Source: Sphingomonas sp. CCH10-B3 (GTDB taxonomy: Bacteria; Pseudomonadota; Alphaproteobacteria; Sphingomonadales; Sphingomonadaceae). From it: a stretch of DNA of 25,886 nt. Made by a program: the position numbers and the translations under genes. Below, piece after piece: positions 15,799 to 23,896 of this stretch (its first letter is position 1; the number at the start of each line of letters is the position of its first letter). The stretch spans positions 85,001 to 110,886 of the forward strand of contig NZ_LSIJ01000101.1 in the NCBI RefSeq assembly GCF_001556185.1, in the 5' to 3' direction. A model generated the notes under the pieces. The model searched no databases. It was given only the letters and a program-made list of their open reading frames with translations, and had not been told where the DNA came from.

Positions 15799-16314
15799 CT
15801 AGCGCAGCCGCATCTTGTCGCCTTCAATACTCACGCTCTGCAATTGCCGCAGATAGGTGTGGCCGAGCAGCGAGATGTCGGCGCCCTCGATCACGACCGC
15901 ATGGACGTTGTTTGCGCGTTTGCCGTCGAGCACGATCGTGTCGATATAGACTTCCTGCCCGCGCAGATCGCCGCCCGCCCCTTTGCCGATCACGTCATAT
16001 TGCGAGGGGTCGAAATTGACATTGGCCTGGCGCGCATCGGCCTCGGTCAGTGCGACGGTATCCGCGCCGGTATCGACGACGAAGTGCAGCGGCATCCCGT
16101 TCACCTCGGCAATCGCGACGAAATGGCCGCCGGGTGAGCGATCGAGCACGGTTTCGGTCGGGTTGTCGATCGGCGGTGCGACCGTGACGGGCGAGGACGA
16201 GCCGCTGCCGGAAAGCGGTGGCGGGGCCGCGGCCGGTGCCCGGCGTGCGCCGGTGGGCACCATCAGACCAAAGGCAGTGCCGACCAGCACGACGAGAACA
16301 AGGGCGAAGCGCAT
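15799..16314 (-). CDS. Retropepsin-like aspartic protease (clan AA), exported or membrane-anchored
   Basis: The protein has 171 residues starting at the ATG at 16314. An N-terminal hydrophobic segment (MRFALVLVVLVGTAFGLM) could be a signal anchor or signal peptide. A Pro/Ser-rich linker follows (about residues 22-50), then a single retropepsin-like domain from about 60 to the end. The catalytic motif is VDTGADTVALT with Asp81. The later hydrophobic-hydrophobic-GH strand, DISLLGHTYLRQLQSVSIEGDKMRL, matches the TIGR02281 type of clan AA proteases found in many proteobacteria. A single domain implies an active homodimer. Natural substrate is unknown. It lies 73 bases after the SMR transporter gene on the same strand. 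Confidence 0.87.
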   Translation of the reverse strand: MRFALVLVVLVGTAFGLMVPTGARRAPAAAPPPLSGSGSSSPVTVAPPIDNPTETVLDRSPGGHFVAIAEVNGMPLHFVVDTGADTVALTEADARQANVNFDPSQYDVIGKGAGGDLRGQEVYIDTIVLDGKRANNVHAVVIEGADISLLGHTYLRQLQSVSIEGDKMRLR

Positions 16315-16387
16315 CGCCCAGCGTTAGCGCGGCGGCGTTAGAATGCGGCTAATCGACATGGCAAAGAAAGTGTGGAGGGCGCGCGGA

Positions 16388-16708
16388 TCAGTGCCCGCTC
16401 GCGAGTTTCAGCCCGACGATGCACAGGATCAGCCCCACCAACAGCAGACCGCGAATGATCGTCAGTGTCTCCGCGCCGGTGGCGATTCCGACCACGACCG
16501 TGCCGACCGCGCCGATCCCGACCCATACGGCATAGGCCGTCCCGAGCGGGATTGTCTTGGCAGCGCGCTCGAGCAGGCCGAAGCTCAAGAATGCGCAGAC
16601 GAAAAAGCCGATATTCCAGCCGAGATTGCGAAAGCCGTCGGCATAGCGCAGGCACGTCGTGAAGCCGACCTCGAACAGGCCGGCCAGCACCAGCAGCAGC
16701 CAAGCCAT
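16388..16708 (-). CDS. Small multidrug resistance (SMR) family transporter, SugE/Gdx-like
   Basis: The protein has 106 residues starting MAWLLLVLAGLFEVGF at 16708, the usual SMR length, with four predicted helices. Glu13 in the first helix is the conserved proton- and substrate-coupling residue. The phrase PLGTAYAVWVGIGAVGTVVVGI is the third-helix signature of SMR proteins. The IGAVGT form and the AGLFEV-x-x opening are closer to SugE/Gdx guanidinium exporters than to EmrE-type drug pumps (family knowledge). Function is therefore probably export of guanidinium or small quaternary ammonium compounds. A longer frame back to 16792 lies inside ispG and is rejected. Only one base separates its ATG from the ispG stop, so the two are translated from one message. 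I saw no guanidine riboswitch, nor is there room for one next to the start. Confidence 0.88.
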   Translation of the reverse strand: MAWLLLVLAGLFEVGFTTCLRYADGFRNLGWNIGFFVCAFLSFGLLERAAKTIPLGTAYAVWVGIGAVGTVVVGIATGAETLTIIRGLLLVGLILCIVGLKLASGH

Positions 16709-16709
16709 G

Positions 16710-17834
16710 TTATTCGGCCGCGACTGCCTGCGCCTGATCGGCTGCTTCGAGTTCTTCAGCCTTGGCTTCGACCAGCTTGACGATGTGGTCAATCATGTCG
16801 GCGCTTTCGACCGTGTGATCGGTGACGCCCGACAGGTAAACCATGTGCTTGCCATTGCCGCCGCCGGTCAGGCCGATATCGGTCTCGCGCGCTTCGCCGG
16901 GGCCGTTTACCACGCAGCCAAGCACCGACAGCGACATCGGCACGCGGATGTGCTGCAAACGCTCCTCAAGCGCCTGGACAGTGCGGATCACATCGAAGCC
17001 CTGGCGCGCGCACGACGGGCACGACACCACGCGCACGCCGCGATTGCGGATGCCGAGTGCCTTCAGGATTTCGAAGCCGACACGTACTTCCTCTTCGGGC
17101 TCGGCCGACAGCGAGACGCGGATGGTGTCGCCGATGCCGAACCATAGCAGCGAGCCGATGCCGATCGCGCTCTTCACCGTGCCGCCAACGAACCCGCCGG
17201 CTTCGGTGATGCCCAGATGCAGCGGGCAATCGACGATCTCGGCAAGCTGCTGATAGGCCGCAACTGCAAGGAACAGATCGGACGCCTTCACCGCGACCTT
17301 GAATTCGTGGAAGTCGTGATCCTGCAGCAGCTTGATGTGATCGAGCGCGCTTTCCACCAGCGCCTCGGGGCACGGCTCGCCATATTTCTCGAGCAGATCC
17401 TTTTCGAGGCTGCCTGCATTCACGCCGATGCGGATCGCGCAGCCATTGGCCTTGGCCGCGTTGACGACTTCGCGCACGCGGTCGGCGGAGCCGATGTTGC
17501 CCGGATTGATGCGCAGGCAAGCCGCGCCCGCGTCCGCCGCTTCGAGCGCGCGCTTATAATGGAAATGGATGTCGGCGACGATCGGCACGCGCGCGGCGCG
17601 CGTGATCTGCTTCAGCGCAGCCGTGCTTTCCACATCGGGGCACGACACGCGGATGATATCCGCACCCGCGTCTTCGCAGCGGCGGATCTGGTTGATCGTC
17701 GCCACCGGATCGGACGTCGGCGTGTTGGTCATCGTCTGCACCGTCACCGGCGCCCCGCCGCCGACCGGAACATTGCCAACCATGATCTGGCGGCATTCGC
17801 GCCGGGTGATGTCGCGCCACGGACGAAGAGACAT
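16710..17834 (-). CDS. ispG: 4-Hydroxy-3-methylbut-2-enyl diphosphate synthase (IspG/GcpE)
   Basis: IspG is the 4Fe-4S enzyme that turns methylerythritol cyclodiphosphate into HMBPP, the penultimate step of the MEP isoprenoid pathway. The 374-residue length is that of the two-domain bacterial form. The TIM barrel is conserved at the N-terminus ([50 protein letters not shown]). The Fe-S ligands are Cys272 and Cys275 (SCPSCARQ), Cys307 ([10 protein letters not shown]) and Glu314; E. coli has Cys270, Cys273, Cys305 and Glu312. An AAGGA site precedes the ATG at a spacing of about 9. It is the first gene of a set with the SMR transporter, and is divergent from the acyltransferase gene across 130 bases that contain no clear promoter I can name. 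Confidence 0.97.
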   Translation of the reverse strand: MSLRPWRDITRRECRQIMVGNVPVGGGAPVTVQTMTNTPTSDPVATINQIRRCEDAGADIIRVSCPDVESTAALKQITRAARVPIVADIHFHYKRALEAADAGAACLRINPGNIGSADRVREVVNAAKANGCAIRIGVNAGSLEKDLLEKYGEPCPEALVESALDHIKLLQDHDFHEFKVAVKASDLFLAVAAYQQLAEIVDCPLHLGITEAGGFVGGTVKSAIGIGSLLWFGIGDTIRVSLSAEPEEEVRVGFEILKALGIRNRGVRVVSCPSCARQGFDVIRTVQALEERLQHIRVPMSLSVLGCVVNGPGEARETDIGLTGGGNGKHMVYLSGVTDHTVESADMIDHIVKLVEAKAEELEAADQAQAVAAE

Positions 17835-17964
17835 GCGAAGAGTTCCTTGATCTGATTGAGCGCGATATAGCGTTGCCAGCGCGGCGCGTCGATACGATAG
17901 CAGCGCCAGCGCGTAAGGGGCGAGTTCGGCGGCGACAATCGGTGCCTGCCCGGTGGAGAGTGAC

Positions 17965-19125
17965 TTGGGTCGGCATTACGGCATGGACTGGCTGCGCATC
18001 GGCGCATTCGGTCTGCTTATCTTCTACCACATCGGCATGGTGTTTGTGCCCTGGGCTTTCCACGCCAAGACCGCGCAGCCGATCGAATGGGTGACGATCC
18101 CGATGCAGGCACTGAACGCGTGGCGGCTGCCGCTGCTGTTTGTTGTGTCGGGTTATGCGAGCCGCGCGATTTTCGCCGGTCGGCCGGCACCGGGCACCTT
18201 TGCCTGGGGCCGTACCAAGCGGCTGATCCCGCCGTTGCTGTTCGGGGTCGTGCTGATCGTGCCGCCGCAGCCCTGGATCGAGCTGACCACTCAGCATGGC
18301 TATACCGCCAGCCTGTGGACTTTCTGGACGCATGATTACTGGCAGTTCGGCAAGCTGGGCGGCATTGTGCTGCCGACCTGGCAGCATCTGTGGTTCGTCG
18401 CCTATCTCTGGGCCTATACCGTGGTACTGGCACTGGCGCTGGCGATCCTGCCCGTCGCGGCGCGCGCAGCGATTGCGCGAGCGGCGGCATGGGTGCTGCA
18501 GGGTCCGCTGCTGCTGATCGTGCCGATCGCGCTGCTGATTGCGCAGATGGCGTGGAATTTTCCCGGCGCGCCCGAAACCCATGCCTTTTTCGACGATCTG
18601 CCGATCCACCGCGTTTACTTCGCGATGTTCCTGTTCGGCTTCCTGCTCCGCGGCAGCGAACCGGTCTGGACGGCGATCCAGCGCTGGTGGCCTGCCGGGC
18701 TGGTGCTCGGCGCGCTCGGCTATGGCTTCGTTGCCTGGGTAGAGATCAGCTATCCGGGCAACACCCGCGTGTCCGACGAACTCTGGTTCGCTTTCGGCAT
18801 TGCCCGCGCGGTGCAATGCTGGGGGACGATCGTCGCGCTGATCGGCATTGCCGACCGCTGGCTGAACGTCGATCATCCGTCGCGCAAGATGCTGAACGAG
18901 GCCGTGTTCCCTTTCTACATCATCCATCAGACGGTGATCGTGCTGGTGGCGGGCGCCTTGCTGGGGGCCGGTATCGGGCCGCTCGCGGAATTTGCGATCC
19001 TGTTTGCGGCAACGGTCGTCGGCTGCTGGCTGTTCTACCGTGTGGGGCGCGAGATCGGCTGGCTGCGCCCGCTGATCGGCTTGCGCGGTCGCAAGGCGCG
19101 TGCGCCAGACGTGCAACCGGCATAG
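17965..19125 (+). CDS. Membrane acyltransferase (acyltransferase family 3, OafA-like)
   Basis: This is an integral membrane protein with about ten helices and 386 residues from the TTG at 17965. That TTG has GGAG six bases upstream. Other candidates are GTG at 17953 and ATG at 17983, and the choice is uncertain by at most ten residues. The opening [21 protein letters not shown] carries the family's D-x-LR-x-x-A motif and the conserved His in the first helix. [41 protein letters not shown] and [13 protein letters not shown] follow in the family order. Such enzymes transfer acyl groups onto sugars or lipids at the cytoplasmic membrane, but I cannot say which acceptor. The next gene starts 7 bases after the stop, so the two are likely co-transcribed. 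Confidence 0.88.
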   Translation: MGRHYGMDWLRIGAFGLLIFYHIGMVFVPWAFHAKTAQPIEWVTIPMQALNAWRLPLLFVVSGYASRAIFAGRPAPGTFAWGRTKRLIPPLLFGVVLIVPPQPWIELTTQHGYTASLWTFWTHDYWQFGKLGGIVLPTWQHLWFVAYLWAYTVVLALALAILPVAARAAIARAAAWVLQGPLLLIVPIALLIAQMAWNFPGAPETHAFFDDLPIHRVYFAMFLFGFLLRGSEPVWTAIQRWWPAGLVLGALGYGFVAWVEISYPGNTRVSDELWFAFGIARAVQCWGTIVALIGIADRWLNVDHPSRKMLNEAVFPFYIIHQTVIVLVAGALLGAGIGPLAEFAILFAATVVGCWLFYRVGREIGWLRPLIGLRGRKARAPDVQPA

Positions 19126-19132
19126 GATTTTG

Positions 19133-20071
19133 ATGATGACCCAATGGACGCTGATGATCCATGGCGGCGCCGGTATCCTGCGCCCCGATACGCTTCCCGC
19201 CGATCAGGCGGAGGGCGCGCGGGCGGGGCTGAACGCTGCGCTCGATGCGGGATCGGCAGTGCTCGCGCGGGGCTGCAGCGCGCTCGACGCTGTCGAGGCG
19301 GCCGTGCGCGTGCTGGAGGATGATCCGCATTTCAACGCGGGCCGCGGCGCCGTGCTGAGCTATGACGGGTGCGTCTGCCTCGACGCGGCGATCATGGACG
19401 GCAGCGACCGGCGCGCGGGTGCGGTCGCAGGCGTCAGCATTGCCCGCAACCCAGTCAGCCTCGCGCGCCGCGTCATGACCGCGACGCCGCATGTGCTGCT
19501 CAGCGGCAGCGGCGCCGATCAGTTCGCGCGCGAACAGTCTGTTGACCTCGCCGACGAAAGCTGGTTCGCGACCCCCGAACGCCGCCGCCAGCTCGAGGAG
19601 CTGCGCGCCCGCGTCGACGGCTGGTTCGATGCCGAGATGAAATACGGCACGGTCGGCGCGGTCGCCTGCGACGCCCACGGCCATGTCGCCGCGGCGACGT
19701 CGACCGGCGGGGTGACCGGCAAGCGCTGGGGGCGGATCGGCGATACGCCTTTGGTCGGCGCAGGGACCTATGCCGACGACCGCGCCTGCGCCGTGTCGGC
19801 GACGGGGTCGGGCGAATATTTCATCCGCGCAGGCGTCGGTCACGAAATCGCCGCGCGAATGCGGCTGGGCGGCGAAGATGTCACGACTGCCGTCGCCGCA
19901 GTCCTCGGCGACGTCCAGGCGTTGGGCGGCACGGGCGGTGTGATCGTCGCCAGCCCCGACGGCCGCGCGCATTGGGCCTTCACGACGCCGGGCATGTTCC
20001 GCGGCCGATGCGACGCATCGGGCACGCGCGACGTCGCCATTTTCGGCGACGAAGAGCGGGCGGACGGCTAA
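19133..20071 (+). CDS. Isoaspartyl peptidase / L-asparaginase (Ntn hydrolase)
   Basis: The protein has 312 residues from the first of two adjacent ATGs (19133); the second, at 19136, is equally possible. An AGGA site overlaps the stop of the acyltransferase gene. The family opening is present (TLMIHGGAGI) and is followed by the alpha-subunit motifs ALDAVEAAVRVLEDDPHFNAGRGAVLS and LDAAIMDGSDRRAGAVAGV. The autocleavage site is KYG-TVGAVACD, with Thr173 becoming the N-terminal nucleophile of the beta subunit. STGGVTGKRWGRIGDTPLVGAGTYADD and SATGSGE follow as in plant-type asparaginases and E. coli IaaA. No signal peptide is seen, so the enzyme should be cytoplasmic. Its likely role is hydrolysis of isoaspartyl dipeptides and asparagine. 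The S1/P1 nuclease gene follows after 10 bases. Confidence 0.93.
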   Translation: MMTQWTLMIHGGAGILRPDTLPADQAEGARAGLNAALDAGSAVLARGCSALDAVEAAVRVLEDDPHFNAGRGAVLSYDGCVCLDAAIMDGSDRRAGAVAGVSIARNPVSLARRVMTATPHVLLSGSGADQFAREQSVDLADESWFATPERRRQLEELRARVDGWFDAEMKYGTVGAVACDAHGHVAAATSTGGVTGKRWGRIGDTPLVGAGTYADDRACAVSATGSGEYFIRAGVGHEIAARMRLGGEDVTTAVAAVLGDVQALGGTGGVIVASPDGRAHWAFTTPGMFRGRCDASGTRDVAIFGDEERADG

Positions 20072-20081
20072 AGCAGGCGCC

Positions 20082-20933
20082 ATGATTCGCACCTTCGCCC
20101 TCGCCGCCGCTGCCACGGCGACTTTCGCCGCTCAGCCCGCTCACGCTTACGGCCAATTTGCTCATGGCACGATCGGCCGGATTGCGATGGCGAATGTGCG
20201 GCCGACGACCGCCGCGCAGGTCCGCGCGCTGCTCGCGCGATCAAGCGCGCTCGCGACGCCGCAGTGTCCTGCGCGCACGGTCGAGGACGCAAGCGTTTGG
20301 GCCGATTGCGTGCGCGCGCGTTATTCGTTGCGCTTCGGCTATGCATCGAGCTGGCATTACCAGACGCTCGACATCTGCGGCAGCTTCGACCTGAAGACGG
20401 CGTGCCGCGATGGGAATTGCGTGTCGGCACAAATCGACCGCGACGTGAAGCTGCTGCAAGCGAAGGACACGCCGCTCGCCGAACGGGTGCAGGCGCTTGC
20501 CTTCCTGATCCATTTTGTCGGCGACATGCACATGCCGCTGCATTCGGGCTCGCACAACGATTCGGGCGGCAATGCAATCAAGGCCGCTTACGGCATTTAC
20601 GCGCCCGAACGGCTCAATCTGCACGGCATCTGGGACGGCCAGCTTGCCGAGCGAGCGATCACCGACGGGCCCGAGCTCGTTCGCCGCTACTCCCTTGCCG
20701 AAGCGAAGCCGCTCCAGACGGGAACCACCGCGGACTGGAGCCGCGAAAGCTATGACATCGCGCGCACCGTCGCCTATCCGAGCGCGACCGGCGACAAGCC
20801 CTGCGTCACGCCGACCGCGCGGCTGACACTCAATGACGCAACCATCGCACGGCTGGTGCCAGTGCAGCGGCTGCAGATCCAGCGCGCCGGACTTCGGCTC
20901 GCGCGGCTGCTGGATGAGGCGTTCGCGGGCTAA
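20082..20933 (+). CDS. S1/P1-type zinc-dependent nuclease, exported
   Basis: The protein has 283 residues with a signal peptide ending AQPAHA at residue 22. The mature protein would then begin YGQFAHGTIGRIA. In the S1/P1 family the mature N-terminus is Trp1, whose backbone amine and carbonyl bind zinc, and His6 is a ligand. Here position 1 is Tyr (codon TAC) and position 6 is His28 of the precursor. Other zinc-site pieces are present: ASVWAD, SSWHYQTLD, FLIHFVGDMHMPLH (phospholipase C/P1 signature), and NLHGIWDGQL. Cysteine pairs (CPARTVEDASVWADC and the CGSFDLKTACRDGNC region) fit an exported disulfide-bonded enzyme. It should degrade single-stranded nucleic acid in the periplasm or outside. 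It follows the isoaspartyl peptidase gene on the same strand. Confidence 0.92.
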   Translation: MIRTFALAAAATATFAAQPAHAYGQFAHGTIGRIAMANVRPTTAAQVRALLARSSALATPQCPARTVEDASVWADCVRARYSLRFGYASSWHYQTLDICGSFDLKTACRDGNCVSAQIDRDVKLLQAKDTPLAERVQALAFLIHFVGDMHMPLHSGSHNDSGGNAIKAAYGIYAPERLNLHGIWDGQLAERAITDGPELVRRYSLAEAKPLQTGTTADWSRESYDIARTVAYPSATGDKPCVTPTARLTLNDATIARLVPVQRLQIQRAGLRLARLLDEAFAG

Positions 20934-20954
20934 CGCTGCCCTGATCAAGTGCAC

Positions 20955-21050
20955 CGTCATCCCCCGCGCAGGCGGGAATCCATTGTCACCGAGCGCCGCC
21001 CGATTCACCACCGTCAACCAATATGGATCGCCGCCTTCGCGAGGATGACG
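20955..21050. repeat. Intergenic palindromic repeat (CGTCATCCCCGC ... type), degenerate
   Basis: The left arm CGTCATCCCCCGCGCAGGCG, ending GGAATCCAT, pairs imperfectly with the right arm ATGGATCGCCGCCTTCGCGA, ending GGATGACG. About 35 bases separate the arms. This CGTCATTCCCGCGAAGGCGGGAATCCA-type element is dispersed in many GC-rich bacteria; this copy has several mismatches. It lies between two convergent genes, the S1/P1 nuclease and the alpha/beta hydrolase, where it may act as a bidirectional hairpin terminator. It differs in sequence from the repeats at 9088-9156 and 5884-5982. Confidence 0.7.
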
Positions 21051-21073
21051 ACCCGGTTCGAAGCGAACAGCCG

Positions 21074-22024
21074 CTAACGCTTTTTCAGCACAAACCCCGC
21101 AACCGCCTCCACAACGCCGGCATCCACCGGCAGATGAGGATTGCCGTAACTCGCCAGATTGGCTGCGCGATCACCGTCGGCACCGATGTTCTTGAGCACA
21201 TGATTGACGCCGGGAACGATCGCCAGCGTCGCATCGGGCCGCGCCGCCGCCAGTGCCCGCGCATCATCCTCGCCGATCTGCAGGTCCTTGGTGCCTTGCA
21301 CAATCAGCATCGGCGCCTTCAGTTTGGCGGCGAGATCGACCGGCTTGTAGGCGAACAGGTCGATCAGATAGCCCTGCACTTGCGGTGCGAACAGGTTGGC
21401 GAGGCCCGGGTGGAGCGCGGCGACATCGACTCGCTGCCCCTTCTCGAGGCTGTCGAGCGCGGTTTCCGCCTGCGCCAGCACCGGCGCATTGGCGGGGTTG
21501 GCACGCAATTGGTCGCGGATCAGCGTGCCGAACGCGCGGCCCGAGGCGGACACAAGGATATGGCCACAAATCCCGACACCCTCGCCCGCAGCCAATACCG
21601 CCAGCCCGCCCTCGCTATGCCCGAGCAGCCAGACGCAGGGCGCACCGGTGGCCGCCTGCGCCGCCTTGACCCACGCGCGCACGTCATCGGCATAGCCTGA
21701 GATCGTCGCGGCATTGGGGTCGGCGACCGCGCCCTTGCTGCCAAACAAGCCGCGTTTGTCGATCCGCACGCTGGCGATGCCCCGGCCGGCCAATGCCTCG
21801 GCAAGCAGCTTATAGGGCTGCGCCTTCAATCCCATCGGATTGTTGCCGTCGCGGTCGGTCGGCCCCGATCCGGGGATGATCAGCACCACCGGGCCCGGCG
21901 CATCGGGCTTGAGCAAGGTGCCATGCAGCGCACCGATCGGCCCGGGCGCGGTGATCTCGCTGCTGGTCTGGGCTTGGACAGGCGCGCCGAGTGCGAGCGC
22001 CATCACGCCAATCAGGACACGCAT
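21074..22024 (-). CDS. Exported alpha/beta-hydrolase
   Basis: The protein has 316 residues from the ATG at 22024, which has AGGA at a better spacing than the in-frame ATG at 22030. The signal peptide is MRVLIGVMALALGAPVQAQ. The hydrolase fold is evident: VVLIIPGSGPTDRDGNNP (oxyanion region), RIDKRGLFGSKGA, and the nucleophile elbow LLGHSEGGL with Ser137. Likely acid and base residues are the Asp in GTKDLQIGEDD and the His in GVNHVLKN. The PGSG-x-x-DRDGNN phrase is shared by exported S33-like or esterase-like hydrolases of proteobacteria. The substrate is unknown. It lies 12 bases downstream of the ribbon-helix-helix gene on the same strand and may be read from the same transcript. Confidence 0.87.
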   Translation of the reverse strand: MRVLIGVMALALGAPVQAQTSSEITAPGPIGALHGTLLKPDAPGPVVLIIPGSGPTDRDGNNPMGLKAQPYKLLAEALAGRGIASVRIDKRGLFGSKGAVADPNAATISGYADDVRAWVKAAQAATGAPCVWLLGHSEGGLAVLAAGEGVGICGHILVSASGRAFGTLIRDQLRANPANAPVLAQAETALDSLEKGQRVDVAALHPGLANLFAPQVQGYLIDLFAYKPVDLAAKLKAPMLIVQGTKDLQIGEDDARALAAARPDATLAIVPGVNHVLKNIGADGDRAANLASYGNPHLPVDAGVVEAVAGFVLKKR

Positions 22025-22036
22025 CGTCATTTCCTT

Positions 22037-22249
22037 TCAGTCGTTCTCATCAGCCTTCGGCGGTCGCCCCCGCCTGGCCGCAACCGGCGCCGCCAGCTTC
22101 ACCCCGCGCCGCGCCAGCGCCTCGCGCAGCAGGCATTCGACCTGAGCGTTGACGCTGCGCAGGTCGCCCGCCGCACTCCGCTCGATCGCGGCGTAAAGTG
22201 CCGGATCGAGACGGAGCGCAAAGGCCTTTTTGGGCGACGCCTCGGCCAT
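22037..22249 (-). CDS. Small ribbon-helix-helix (Arc-like) DNA-binding protein with AT-hook-like tail
   Basis: This 70-residue protein starts at the ATG at 22249. Residues about 8-48 match the Arc/MetJ ribbon-helix-helix pattern. A beta strand KAFALRLDPALY is followed by two helices (AAIERSAAGDLRSVNAQ and VECLLREALARRG), with the typical S-x-N-A-x-x-x-x-LL-x-x-AL core. The C-terminus RRGRPPKADEND carries an RGRPP core like an AT-hook, which would add minor-groove contacts at AT-rich DNA. Only 2 bases separate its start from the SPFH stop, so the two are coupled. There is no toxin-like partner gene, so this is unlikely to be an antitoxin. It may autoregulate the operon through the palindrome at 23169-23180 (inference). 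Confidence 0.82.
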   Translation of the reverse strand: MAEASPKKAFALRLDPALYAAIERSAAGDLRSVNAQVECLLREALARRGVKLAAPVAARRGRPPKADEND

Positions 22250-22251
22250 GA

Positions 22252-23151
22252 TTACTGGTAGAGCGAGCCGGCATTGACGACCGGCTGGGTCTCGCGCTCG
22301 CCGCACAGCACGACCATCAGGTTCGACACCATCGCCGCGCGGCGTTCGTCGTCGAGCTCGACGACATTCTTCTCGCTCAGCATGGCGAGCGCCATCTCGA
22401 CCATGCCGACTGCGCCTTCGACCAACGTCTTGCGCGCGGCAACCACGGCTTCGGCCTGCTGGCGCCGCAGCATCGCACCCGCGATCTCCTGCGCATAGGC
22501 CAGATGGGTGAAGCCACATTCGTCGACGCTGATCCCGGCCACGGCCATGCGCTCCATCAATTCGGCGCGGAGTTCCGCCCCGACCTGATCATGATTGCCG
22601 CGCAGCGTAATTTCCTGATGCGTGAAATCATCATAGGGATAGCGCGAACCGATCGTGCGCACCGCTGCTTCGATCTGCGCCAGCACGAATGCCTTGTAAT
22701 CATCGACGTCGAACAAAGCCTGCGCGGTGTCGGCCACGCGCCACACGACTTGCGCTGCCATCTCGATCGGATTGCCGCGCAGATCATTGACCTTGATCTT
22801 GTCAGAAATCAGGTTGTTCGCGCGCAGCGACACCTTCTTCTTGCCCATCCACGGCAACACCCAGCGCAGGCCGGTCGAGCGGTCGCTGCCCTTGTAGGAA
22901 CCAAAGAGCGTGATCGCCGCTGCCTGATTGGGCTGGAGCATGTAGAAGCCCGGCGACACCAGCGAAAAGATGATCCCGCCGACGATGATAAGCGTCAGGC
23001 CGAGCGTCGGGTTGGTCTCCAGCCCCAGCGCGCCAACGACGATGGCCGCCAGCGACACCAGCATCACCCCCAGCATCAGATAGCCGCTCGAAGCGCTTGC
23101 CGGCACCTCACGGCTGCGTGTCAGATCACTTATTTGAGTCGACTCGGTCAT
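22252..23151 (-). CDS. SPFH/Band 7-domain membrane protein
   Basis: The protein has 299 residues from the ATG at 23151, chosen because a GGGAGG site lies at the right distance. A TTG 15 bases upstream is open in frame but is not needed. Two membrane helices lie at about residues 23-45 and 50-68 ([20 protein letters not shown], then [20 protein letters not shown]). The SPFH domain covers about residues 72-250: [52 protein letters not shown], and [37 protein letters not shown] proteins form large membrane-attached oligomers linked to membrane microdomains and to protease control. The specific role here is unknown. There is no flotillin-like C-terminal coiled coil, and the protein is short. It is the first gene of the pair with the RHH gene. 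Confidence 0.9.
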   Translation of the reverse strand: MTESTQISDLTRSREVPASASSGYLMLGVMLVSLAAIVVGALGLETNPTLGLTLIIVGGIIFSLVSPGFYMLQPNQAAAITLFGSYKGSDRSTGLRWVLPWMGKKKVSLRANNLISDKIKVNDLRGNPIEMAAQVVWRVADTAQALFDVDDYKAFVLAQIEAAVRTIGSRYPYDDFTHQEITLRGNHDQVGAELRAELMERMAVAGISVDECGFTHLAYAQEIAGAMLRRQQAEAVVAARKTLVEGAVGMVEMALAMLSEKNVVELDDERRAAMVSNLMVVLCGERETQPVVNAGSLYQ

Positions 23152-23168
23152 TCTTGCCTCCCGCAAAT

Positions 23169-23180
23169 TATGATATCATA
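23169..23180. promoter_or_regulatory. Perfect AT-rich palindrome in the SPFH operon leader, candidate operator
   Basis: TATGATATCATA is a perfect 12-bp palindrome, starting 18 bases upstream of the SPFH start codon at 23151. It lies in an unusually AT-rich stretch (23164-23195) with TTTATATTATTTT beside it, while the surroundings are about two-thirds GC. Position and symmetry fit an operator overlapping the promoter. The ribbon-helix-helix protein encoded by the next gene in the operon, with its AT-hook-like tail, is an attractive candidate to bind it. Confidence 0.45.
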
Positions 23181-23239
23181 TTTATATTATTTTGAGTGAG
23201 CGGCAAGCGGATTCGGCAAGCTGTTGCGGCGCCACGGAA

Positions 23240-23274
23240 AAGGGGCGGCGGTGCACGTCGCACCGCCGCCCCTT
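23240..23274 (-). terminator. Intrinsic terminator of the tol-pal operon
   Basis: The arms AAGGGGCGGCGGTGC and GCACCGCCGCCCCTT form a perfect 15-bp stem with a 5-base loop. On the minus strand the stem is followed by TTTT then CCGTGG. It begins 24 bases after the pal stop (23298), which fits the end of the tol-pal operon. On the plus strand only two T residues follow, and no plus-strand gene lies upstream that would use it. Confidence 0.85.
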
Positions 23275-23297
23275 ATGGCGCTCCGGACGGCGATTGA

Positions 23298-23819
23298 TCA
23301 GCTCAGGACGATCGTCACTGCGCGGCGATTCTGTGCCCAGCTGGCTTCGTCCGATCCCAGCGCGATCGGGCGTTCCTTGCCATAGGAAATCGTCGTCAGC
23401 CGCGATGGATCGACGCCCTTGGCAGCAAGATAGTTCTTGGCGGCGGTCGCCCGCCGGTCGCCCAGCGCGAGATTATATTCGCGGGTGCCGCGTTCGTCGC
23501 AATGCCCCTCGATCGTCGCGCGGGCGTTGGGATATTTGAGCAGCCACGCGGCCTGAGTGTCCAGAATCGCGCGCGCTTCGGGATCGATGTCATACATATC
23601 GAGCGCGAAGCGGATCGTGTCGCTCGCGACCGACCGCTTGAAATCCGCCGCCGAGCCGGGGACGACGGTATCGGTGACGGTCGATCCCGTCCCCGTGTTC
23701 GTCTGCGCCGGCGGTTCGGTGCTCGGCCCCAGAGTCGCGATATCCTTGGGCTTGCTGGCGCAACCGGCAACGGCCAGCAGCGCGGCAGTGAACATCAAAT
23801 TGGTGGTCAGCTTGGCCAT
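23298..23819 (-). CDS. pal: Peptidoglycan-associated lipoprotein Pal
   Basis: Pal anchors the outer membrane to peptidoglycan as part of the Tol-Pal system, which constricts the envelope during division. The protein has 173 residues from the ATG at 23819 with an AAGGAG site at spacing 8. The lipoprotein signal peptide ends in the lipobox VAGC with Cys20. A short Pro/Thr-rich linker follows (about residues 21-50). The OmpA-like peptidoglycan-binding domain covers about residues 65-173 and contains TIEGHCDERGTREYNLALGD and RRATAAKNYLAAKGV, the usual diaminopimelate-binding signature. It lies downstream of tolB with a 77-base gap. A terminator follows the stop. Confidence 0.97.
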   Translation of the reverse strand: MAKLTTNLMFTAALLAVAGCASKPKDIATLGPSTEPPAQTNTGTGSTVTDTVVPGSAADFKRSVASDTIRFALDMYDIDPEARAILDTQAAWLLKYPNARATIEGHCDERGTREYNLALGDRRATAAKNYLAAKGVDPSRLTTISYGKERPIALGSDEASWAQNRRAVTIVLS

Positions 23820-23896
23820 GGTATTTCTCCTTCGAGCAATTTCCCCGCTTTGATGGTGCGCAGTCTTGCGGTGGCTTGTGGTGATTTCGTGGCGCA

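Noticed and set aside
17554..19116. 520-residue minus-strand open frame opposite the acyltransferase gene
   Set aside because: It is rich in Arg/Gln/His without hydrophobic order, whereas the plus strand encodes a clear multi-helix membrane protein.
22037..22249. Antitoxin of a toxin-antitoxin pair
   Set aside because: The fold is right for an antitoxin, but the neighbours are an SPFH protein and an exported hydrolase, and no small toxin gene is present.
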